From CAG-791 sp045113775 (GTDB lineage: Bacteria; Bacillota; Clostridia; Lachnospirales; Lachnospiraceae), in contig JBGUJH010000167.1 of NCBI GenBank assembly GCA_045113775.1, positions 1-19,858 of the forward strand: a stretch of 19,858 nt of DNA, given 5' to 3'. The position numbers and the translations under genes were made by a program. The number at the start of each line of letters is the position of its first letter. Position 1 is the stretch's first letter. Below, one piece after another: positions 15,580 to 19,858 of this stretch. The notes below the pieces were generated by a model that ran no database searches, had not been told where the DNA came from, and saw nothing but the letters and a program-made list of their open reading frames with translations.

Positions 15580-15879
15580 TCATTTTCGCAAATCAATCCC
15601 GCAGTTCTCTAATGCCTCCGTCATCTCTTTCTGTGCCATCACATTCTTGAGGCCAATAACCTTGGTTCCCTGCGCCGCCGCTTCATCAAACATGTCCACA
15701 AAATTCAGAGGACACAAAACAATATCATACCGGCTTGCAACTTTCCTGCCTTCCATGATGGAATCGTGGCGCACCTCTTCAACTTTAAAGCCACAGCTCG
15801 CAATTACTTTATCCAGTGTCAGTCTCATCATCAGACTGGTGCCCGAACCATTTGCACAACACGCCAATATTTTTGCCAT
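15580..15879 (-). CDS. PTS EIIB component, ascorbate-like class
   Basis: EIIB is the cytosolic carrier that passes phosphate from EIIA to the incoming sugar at EIIC. The product has 99 residues and begins MAKILACCANGSGTSLMMRL, matching the phosphocysteine loop of the UlaB-type (lactose/ascorbate superfamily) EIIB fold. The likely phosphorylated cysteine is C8 in CANGSGTS. Further on lie IVLCPLNFVD and VIGLKNVM strands. The start at 15879 is preferred over the ATG at 15900, because AGAGGTGG lies about seven bases before it and the family begins directly at this strand. It follows the EIIA gene by about 60 bases, so the two are probably one operon. No EIIC membrane gene follows. The substrate cannot be read from the sequence. 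Confidence 0.88.
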   Translation of the reverse strand: MAKILACCANGSGTSLMMRLTLDKVIASCGFKVEEVRHDSIMEGRKVASRYDIVLCPLNFVDMFDEAAAQGTKVIGLKNVMAQKEMTEALENCGIDLRK

Positions 15880-15920
15880 AGTCTGCCCACCTCTCCTCAT
15901 ATTGTTTTTGATAAGAGTAT

Positions 15921-15940
15921 TCTACCAACTGAGCTCAGTT
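15921..15940 (-). other. tRNA D-arm-like sequence and 14-base palindrome
   Basis: The minus strand reads AGCTCAGTTGGTAGA at 15921-15935, which matches the conserved D-arm of many bacterial tRNAs. The overlapping AACTGAGCTCAGTT (15927-15940) is a perfect palindrome. No acceptor, anticodon or T arm is visible around it, so it is not a tRNA gene. It lies in the EIIA-EIIB gap and could be chance or a remnant. Confidence 0.35.
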
Positions 15941-15942
15941 TT

Positions 15943-16398
15943 TCAAACCCCGAATTCCTCCGCAAGCGCAAGCAAATCGTCATCGCTGGATGCCTGACGC
16001 AGCTTCTCCAGAAGCTCCTCGTTCTGCAGAACATCCATCAAACTCCGGATGTTCTCGAGGTGCACTGCCGGGTCATCCGCAGCAATGGCAAAAAACAGAT
16101 CCGCCCACTTTTCCGGATCACCCGGATCAAATGATACCGGTTCAAGTAATCTCATAAAGCAAATCCCGGTTCCGTGTACCAAAGGGCCGCCCTCCTGAGA
16201 GTGAGGCATAGCCACACCGGGGAAGAGCACAATATAAGGACCGTATTTCCGGACACATCTAATTACTTCTTCCGCATATTCCGGCTCTACAGTTCCATCG
16301 GCCACAAAAGGTGAACATGCAAGTCGAATTGCTTCTTCCCAATCTTTTGCTCTTTTGACAAATATAGTGTGTTTTTTCTCAACCAGCTCACGAAACAT
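15943..16398 (-). CDS. PTS EIIA component, mannitol/ascorbate-like class
   Basis: EIIA accepts phosphate from HPr and passes it to EIIB. The 151-residue product matches the EIIA-2 (fructose/mannitol/UlaC) fold. A helical N-terminus with DWEEAIRLACSPFVADGTV is followed by EPEYAEEVIRCVRKYGPYIVLFPGVAMPHS, in which H66 is the probable phosphorylated histidine. A later FFAIAADDPAVHLENIRSLMDVLQ segment and the LLEKL helix are also typical. AGGAGA stands about seven bases before the ATG. The EIIB gene follows on the same strand. An extended -10 promoter and a GC-rich hairpin precede it. The operon has no EIIC or regulator in this window, so the pair either serves a permease encoded elsewhere or has a regulatory role. 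Confidence 0.88.
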   Translation of the reverse strand: MFRELVEKKHTIFVKRAKDWEEAIRLACSPFVADGTVEPEYAEEVIRCVRKYGPYIVLFPGVAMPHSQEGGPLVHGTGICFMRLLEPVSFDPGDPEKWADLFFAIAADDPAVHLENIRSLMDVLQNEELLEKLRQASSDDDLLALAEEFGV

Positions 16399-16414
16399 GG
16401 GGGTTCTCCTATAT

Positions 16415-16442
16415 TCAAGGCTCGCAGAGCGAGCCGCTGCGC
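16415..16442. repeat. GC-rich hairpin repeat, copy 2
   Basis: The palindrome GGCTCGC-AGA-GCGAGCC (16419-16435) has the same flanks as the copy at 93-120 but in the opposite orientation. It falls in the predicted leader of the EIIA/EIIB mRNA, just upstream of its ribosome binding site. There it could influence translation or mRNA stability. Confidence 0.65.
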
Positions 16443-16461
16443 GGTAAAGTTACTCCTTAAT

Positions 16462-16470
16462 TGTATACCA
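16462..16470 (-). promoter_or_regulatory. Candidate extended -10 promoter of EIIA/EIIB
   Basis: The minus strand reads TGGTATACA followed by AT, close to the TGnTATAAT extended -10 form. A TTGACC further upstream is too distant to pair with it. Transcription would begin about 60 bases before the EIIA start and include the hairpin repeat. Confidence 0.4.
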
Positions 16471-16518
16471 GATGCAGCCACCTTGATACTATGCGGTCAA
16501 AAAATGCCGGCGTATTAG

Positions 16519-16589
16519 GTGTCCATTTATGTGGTCCCTATTTTCTAAAGTGTCCATTTATGTGGTCCCCTATTTTCTAAAGTGTCCAC
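16519..16589. repeat. 31/32-bp tandem repeat, possible IS-end remnant
   Basis: GTGTCCATTTATGTGGTCCC followed by TATTTTCTAAA occurs at 16519-16549 and again, with one extra C, at 16550-16581. A third unit is cut short after GTGTCCAC. Repeated motifs of this kind occur at the ends of some insertion sequences, such as the IS21 family. No transposase reading frame is present, so at most this is a remnant. Confidence 0.55.
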
Positions 16590-16652
16590 ACTAATGGGTA
16601 CAGTATATGTGGATATCCCTTTTCAGTTTTTTCGCCATACCTCTTGTATTTT

Positions 16653-16685
16653 CCCTATATTGGTGGTTATTCCACCAATATAGGG
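16653..16685. repeat. Perfect 14-bp-stem hairpin, twin copy 1
   Basis: CCCTATATTGGTGG (16653-16666) pairs perfectly with CCACCAATATAGGG (16672-16685) around TTATT. On the plus strand it is followed by TTTTG, but no plus-strand gene needs a terminator. On the minus strand it is followed by AAAATAC. A near-identical hairpin lies about 86 bases away, and both are followed by TAAACA. Confidence 0.75.
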
Positions 16686-16738
16686 TTTTGTAAACACCCA
16701 TCTCAATGCCACAGAGGTTCTGGTACCCTATTACTTTT

Positions 16739-16773
16739 CCCTATATTCGTGGTTATTCCACCAATATAGGAAA
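16739..16773. repeat. Near-identical hairpin, twin copy 2
   Basis: This copy shares the stem, the TTATT loop and the trailing TAAACA with the hairpin at 16653-16685. One stem pair is lost (C opposite C), and the outer GGG has become GGAAA. The pair could be a duplicated small element or the two ends of a tiny non-autonomous unit. The stretch between them and up to 16869 holds no gene; a run of nine Cs lies at 16809-16817. Confidence 0.7.
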
Positions 16774-16869
16774 TTTAAACAGCATGTGCCGTTGTCAAGT
16801 GCCATGTGCCCCCCCCCTGGCGGGTGACACTTTTCATGATTATAGTTTCATACTTCCTTTCCTACTCAT

Positions 16870-16914
16870 AAAACAAAACCGCCCCACAGTTTGATCAAAT
16901 CCTCAAACTGTGGG
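16870..16914 (-). terminator. Rho-independent terminator after murG
   Basis: CCCACAGTTTGA (16883-16894) pairs with TCAAACTGTGGG (16903-16914) around an 8-base loop. On the minus strand the stem is followed by GCGGTTTTGTTTT. It lies about 90 bases after the murG stop. The plus strand also has a short T-run after the stem, so it may act in both directions. Confidence 0.75.
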
Positions 16915-17004
16915 ACAGTTTTCCACAATCGTCTTTTCCAAGTCAAAAATCACTAGCCTCTGAAAGGTTTTTCCTAAAATAAAAGGGCACTCCCGGCAGC
17001 AGAC

Positions 17005-18084
17005 TCACCCTCTCACCTGCACCTTTTCAATCAAGTCCATAATGATCGGAATGGCGTCAGTCTGGTGGCTGGCCTTAATGGCTTCTGTATATTTTGCCCG
17101 ATTTTCGTAGAGACCGAGCACCTTCTCCACCAGTTTGTCGGTGGCTTCTTCGTCCACGAGGACCTCGCTGAAGCCCTGCTTCGCGAAGGAGTTCGCGTTC
17201 AGGATCTGGTCGCCGCGGCTGCCTTTGGTCGGCAGAGGGATGAGGAGGCTGGGCTTGCCGAGAGCAAGGATCTCGCAGATGGCGTTGGCTCCCGCGCGGG
17301 AGACGAGCAGGTCGGCCGCCGCAAAGATGTGCTTGAGGTCCTCCTTGACATACTCGAACTGGCGATAGCCCGCGGTGTCCTTGAGGGAATCGTCAAAATG
17401 GCCTTTGCCGCACAGGTGCACGATCTGGAAAGTCTCCAGGAGCTTCGAGAGGTTGGCGCGCACAGCGTTGTTGACGGAGACGGCGCCCTGGCTACCGCCC
17501 ATGACCATCAGGACAGGCTTGTCAGCCGTAAAGCCGCAGATTTCCAGCCCGCGCGCGCGGTCGCCGGTGAAGAGCTCGCCCCGGATCGGCGTGCCGGTCA
17601 GAACTGCCTTGCCGGCAGGAACCATCTTAAGGGTCTCCGGGAAGTTGCAGCAGATCTTCTCCGCCGAGCGGAAGCACAGCTTGTTGGCGAGTCCGGGCGT
17701 CATATCCGACTCGTGGATCACGCAGGGAATGTGGAGCGAACCGGCCGCCCGCACTACGGGCACACTGACAAAGCCGCCTTTGGAGAAGACGACGTCCGGC
17801 CTGTATTTTTTGAGGAATCTGCGGGCTTCCCGGAATCCGTGGATCACGCGGAAGGGGTCCGTGAAATTCTTCACGTCAAAATATCGCCGCAGCTTCCCCG
17901 TCGAGATTCCCACATAAGGCAGGCCGTAATCGGCGATCAGATTTTTCTCGATTCCGTTCTTGGAGCCCATGTACGTGATCTCGTAGCCGGCTTCCTTCAG
18001 ATAAGGCAGAAGCGCGATGTTGGGCGAAACATGTCCGGCGGTCCCGCCGCCGGTCAGTACGATCTTCTTGGTCTTGTTTTCCAT
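17005..18084 (-). CDS. murG: UDP-GlcNAc:lipid I N-acetylglucosaminyltransferase
   Basis: MurG adds GlcNAc from UDP-GlcNAc to lipid I at the inner membrane face, giving lipid II for peptidoglycan synthesis. With the start used here it has 359 residues, normal for the family. It shows the N-terminal glycine-rich loop GGGTAGHVSPN (12-22), GIEKNLIADYGLPYVGISTGKLRRY, SKGGFVSVPVVRAA and HESDMTPGLANKL, then the C-terminal UDP-GlcNAc site GGSQGAVSVNNAV, LVSRAGANAICEILALGKPSLLIPLP and the DQILNA segment. The ATG at 18084 has GGAGG about six bases upstream. A longer frame from 18135 adds only an Ala-rich stretch unlike the family. It stands outside any division cluster, follows the TSCPD gene on the same strand and is followed by a terminator. 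Confidence 0.95.
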   Translation of the reverse strand: MENKTKKIVLTGGGTAGHVSPNIALLPYLKEAGYEITYMGSKNGIEKNLIADYGLPYVGISTGKLRRYFDVKNFTDPFRVIHGFREARRFLKKYRPDVVFSKGGFVSVPVVRAAGSLHIPCVIHESDMTPGLANKLCFRSAEKICCNFPETLKMVPAGKAVLTGTPIRGELFTGDRARGLEICGFTADKPVLMVMGGSQGAVSVNNAVRANLSKLLETFQIVHLCGKGHFDDSLKDTAGYRQFEYVKEDLKHIFAAADLLVSRAGANAICEILALGKPSLLIPLPTKGSRGDQILNANSFAKQGFSEVLVDEEATDKLVEKVLGLYENRAKYTEAIKASHQTDAIPIIMDLIEKVQVRG

Positions 18085-18182
18085 GGATACCTCCGAATGA
18101 ATTGTGAGGTCGGGTTCAGCCGCCATAGTGGCCACAGCTGCGCCATGCGCGCCGCATGCTCCGCGGCCATCGCGGCCTCGGC

Positions 18183-18428
18183 TTATGCTCCGATCGCCTG
18201 GCGAAGCGCTTTTGACAACTGGTCAGGGCAGGAAGTGTTCTTGAATCCGCAGCGGATGCCCTCGAGTTTGGAGATGACATCTTCCGCTTTCTGACCGATC
18301 ACCAGCTTGCTGATCCCTTGCAGGTTTCCGTTGCAGCCGCCTGTAAAGTAAACATCCTGAATAATATGGTCCTCATCCAATGTGAGGTTTATCATTGTTG
18401 AGCAGGTTCCTCTTGTTCTGTATTGCAT
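18183..18428 (-). CDS. TSCPD domain protein (TIGR03905-like)
   Basis: The 81-residue protein has the family signature TSCPDQL at 65-71. Other landmarks are GTCSTMINLTLDED near the N-terminus and FTGGCNGNLQGISKLVIG in the middle. Cysteines at 9, 32, 60 and 67 suggest metal or cofactor binding. A related domain occurs at the C-terminus of some class II (vitamin B12-dependent) ribonucleotide reductases; the function of the stand-alone protein is unknown to me. AGGAG lies about eleven bases before the ATG. It is the first gene after a good promoter, with murG about 100 bases downstream, so the two are probably co-transcribed. The stop codon is followed in frame by an Ala-rich stretch. Confidence 0.88.
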   Translation of the reverse strand: MQYRTRGTCSTMINLTLDEDHIIQDVYFTGGCNGNLQGISKLVIGQKAEDVISKLEGIRCGFKNTSCPDQLSKALRQAIGA

Positions 18429-18487
18429 TGCTCGTTCAGCTCCTTTTTCTTGGTCGTAAATTCCTTTTCATGTAGATAACATTGCTA

Positions 18488-18516
18488 ATTCTAGCAAAAG
18501 AAAAGAAGAATTACAA
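18488..18516 (-). promoter_or_regulatory. Promoter of the TSCPD-murG unit
   Basis: On the minus strand TTGTAA (18511-18516) and TAGAAT (18488-18493) are exactly 17 bases apart, with a TG extension before the -10 box. The dyad TTGCTA (18482-18487) and TAGCAA (18492-18497) overlaps the -10 box and could be a repressor site. Transcription would begin about 55 bases before the start codon. The promoter begins right after the ptsI terminator. Confidence 0.65.
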
Positions 18517-18519
18517 TGC

Positions 18520-18553
18520 AAAACCCCCGCACGTCAAATGGCGTGCGGGGGTT
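18520..18553 (-). terminator. Rho-independent terminator after ptsI
   Basis: CCCCCGCACG (18524-18533) pairs perfectly with CGTGCGGGGG (18542-18551) around an 8-base loop, with AA/TT extending the stem. On the minus strand the stem runs into TTTTGC. It lies about 45 bases after the ptsI stop codon. Confidence 0.9.
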
Positions 18554-18595
18554 CAAAATCAAATCCACTGCTCGCAGTCGAACCGATCAGCTCAA

Positions 18596-19858
18596 TTACT
18601 TGCTCAGATCTACGCTGCGGATGATCTTACGCAGAGGAAGGACGGACTTCGCGTTGACGGACAGCTCGTCGATGCCCATGCGAAGGAATGTCTCTGTAAG
18701 AGTCGGGTCTGCACCGAGCTCGCCGCAGATGCCAACCCATGTGTTGTGTCTGTGGCCTGCTTCGATGGTCATCTGGATGGCCTTGAGGACTGCAGGGTGA
18801 TGCGTGTCGGAGAATCTCTCCAGCTTCGCGTTCTGGCGGTCGATCGCGCAGGTGTACTGTGTAAGGTCGTTGGTTCCGAGGGAGAAGAAGTCGACTTCTT
18901 CTGCAAGGTCGTCTGCTACGAGAACAGAAGCAGGAGTCTCGATCATGATACCGAGCTGATACTTGCCGATCTTGTGGCCTTCCTTGATGAGCTCAGCCTT
19001 GCACTCCTCGAGGAGAGCCTTAGCTTCCATGAGCTCCCATTTGCTGATGATCATCGGGAACATGATGCCCATGTTGCCGAATGCGGATGCGCGAAGAAGC
19101 GCTCTGAGCTGTTTCTTGAAGAATTCCTTCCTGGTCAGGCAGATACGGATCGCTCTGAAGCCCAGTGCGGGGTTCTCTTCTTTGTCAAGGTGCATGTAGT
19201 CGATGGTCTTGTCAGCGCCGATATCGCAGGTACGGATGATGACCAGCTTCGGAGCCAGGGTCTCAACGACGCGCTTGTAAGCGGTGAACTGCTGCTCCTC
19301 TGTGGGCTCTTCCTTGCTGTTGAGGTATACGAACTCGGAACGGAACAGGCCTACGCCTTCAGCATCGTTCTCGTTTACGGAGCCCAGATCGGAAGGGCCG
19401 CCGATGTTGGCATAAACGTGTACGCTTGTGCCATCGAGGGTTACGCTGGGTTTGCCCTTGAGTTCCTGAAGCAGAGCAAGCTTCTTGACGTCTTCTGCAT
19501 GTTTTGCAGACAGAGTCGCCATGAGGTCGTCGGTGGGCTCAATGTATACGCAGCTGTTGTAGCCGTCGAGGATAGCCATCTTGCCATCCCAGCTGTCATC
19601 GATGTCTTTGCACTGGATCAGTGAAGGCAGGTTCATGGAACGAGCCAGGATCGCAGTGTGGCTGTTGGAGGAACCTTCTCTGGTGATCATACCAAGAAGA
19701 AGAGACTTGTCGAGCTTAACAGTCTCTGAAGGAGCCAGGTCTTCTGCTACCAGGATGGAGGGCTCTGTGCCCTGCATGCTGCTGGTGTCATTGCCCATCA
19801 GGAAGTCGAGAACGTCGGTCTCAACGTCGAGAAGGTCAGCGCTTCTGGCCTTCATGTA
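18596..19858 (-). CDS. ptsI: PTS enzyme I, C-terminal part (5' end outside window)
   Basis: Enzyme I takes phosphate from PEP and passes it to HPr, feeding every PTS permease in the cell. About 420 residues are present and the frame is still open at the window edge. Full enzyme I is near 540-575 residues, so roughly 120-150 N-terminal residues (HPr-binding helices and part of the phosphohistidine domain) are missing. The phosphorylated histidine lies in REGSSNSHTAILAR (codon 19658-19660). The PEP-binding barrel shows GVGLFRSEFVYL, IIRTCDIGADK, NPALGFRAIRICL, GIMIETPASVLVAD, FFSLGTNDLTQYT, DRQNAKL and GICGELGAD, with the acid-base cysteine at codon 18725-18727. It ends in a strong terminator. 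The EIIA/EIIB pair and pyk, also PEP-linked, lie downstream on the same strand in separate units. Confidence 0.95.
   Translation of the reverse strand, partial: YMKARSADLLDVETDVLDFLMGNDTSSMQGTEPSILVAEDLAPSETVKLDKSLLLGMITREGSSNSHTAILARSMNLPSLIQCKDIDDSWDGKMAILDGYNSCVYIEPTDDLMATLSAKHAEDVKKLALLQELKGKPSVTLDGTSVHVYANIGGPSDLGSVNENDAEGVGLFRSEFVYLNSKEEPTEEQQFTAYKRVVETLAPKLVIIRTCDIGADKTIDYMHLDKEENPALGFRAIRICLTRKEFFKKQLRALLRASAFGNMGIMFPMIISKWELMEAKALLEECKAELIKEGHKIGKYQLGIMIETPASVLVADDLAEEVDFFSLGTNDLTQYTCAIDRQNAKLERFSDTHHPAVLKAIQMTIEAGHRHNTWVGICGELGADPTLTETFLRMGIDELSVNAKSVLPLRKIIRSVDLSK

Noticed and set aside
15418..15612. 64-codon plus-strand frame in the pyk-EIIB gap
   Set aside because: It needs a TTG start, overlaps the EIIB 3' end, its terminator and the pyk promoter region, and resembles no family I know.
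16706..16894. 62-codon plus-strand frame in the gap between murG and EIIA
   Set aside because: It is built from hairpin, poly-C and terminator sequence, with no ribosome binding site and no protein-like pattern.
17065..18294. 409-codon plus-strand frame over murG
   Set aside because: It is antisense to murG, whose glycosyltransferase motifs are unambiguous.

Overview
The window reads as chromosomal DNA of a Gram-positive anaerobe of the class Clostridia, probably a Lachnospiraceae relative. This rests on the gene families and the gene order gmk-like / holB / ricT / trmN6-like / rsmI, on a sortase-anchored clostridial surface protein, on a TSCPD-family small protein, and on strong AGGAGG-type ribosome binding sites. 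Every gene I can support lies on the minus strand, so transcription runs from high to low coordinates. The many long plus-strand open frames are GC-rich antisense shadows.

Layout in transcription order: (1) 19858-18596, the 3' two-thirds of ptsI (PTS enzyme I), ending in a strong terminator. (2) 18516-17005, a promoter, then a TSCPD protein and murG, ending in a terminator. (3) 17004-16399, a 606-base gene-free stretch with twin hairpins, a tandem repeat resembling an insertion-sequence end, and a hairpin repeat in the leader of the next operon. (4) 16398-15580, a PTS EIIA plus EIIB pair of the ascorbate-like class with no EIIC. (5) 15404-8327, a housekeeping run: pyk, a guanylate-kinase-like gene, holB, ricT, an N6-adenine tRNA methyltransferase and rsmI. 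(6) 8246-160, a surface module: a giant LPXTG-type adhesin (about 2,323 residues) with fibro-slime and Cna-B/SpaA domains, a terminator, and a short pilin-like protein that lacks a membrane anchor. No sortase is present; it may lie beyond position 1.

The housekeeping run links PEP metabolism (pyk, with ptsI and the EIIA/EIIB pair nearby) to replication (HolB), a Y-complex-type regulator (RicT) and RNA modification (TrmN6-like, RsmI). The surface module follows rsmI but has its own promoter-like sequence.

The most notable observations are these. A second copy of the pyk 3' end (TRVIEVW-stop) lies 42 bases after the first, and every coding difference between the copies is synonymous, which suggests a remnant of a divergent pyk allele or an integration scar. 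HolB carries an in-frame 30-bp tandem-repeat insertion that splits its zinc-binding cysteines. RicT has an acidic repeat-rich N-terminal extension and a C-terminal tail of twelve arginine-glycine hexapeptides. The pilin-like protein has lost, or never had, an anchor. A GC-rich hairpin repeat occurs at both ends of the window. I found no CRISPR array, no complete RNA gene and no intact mobile element.
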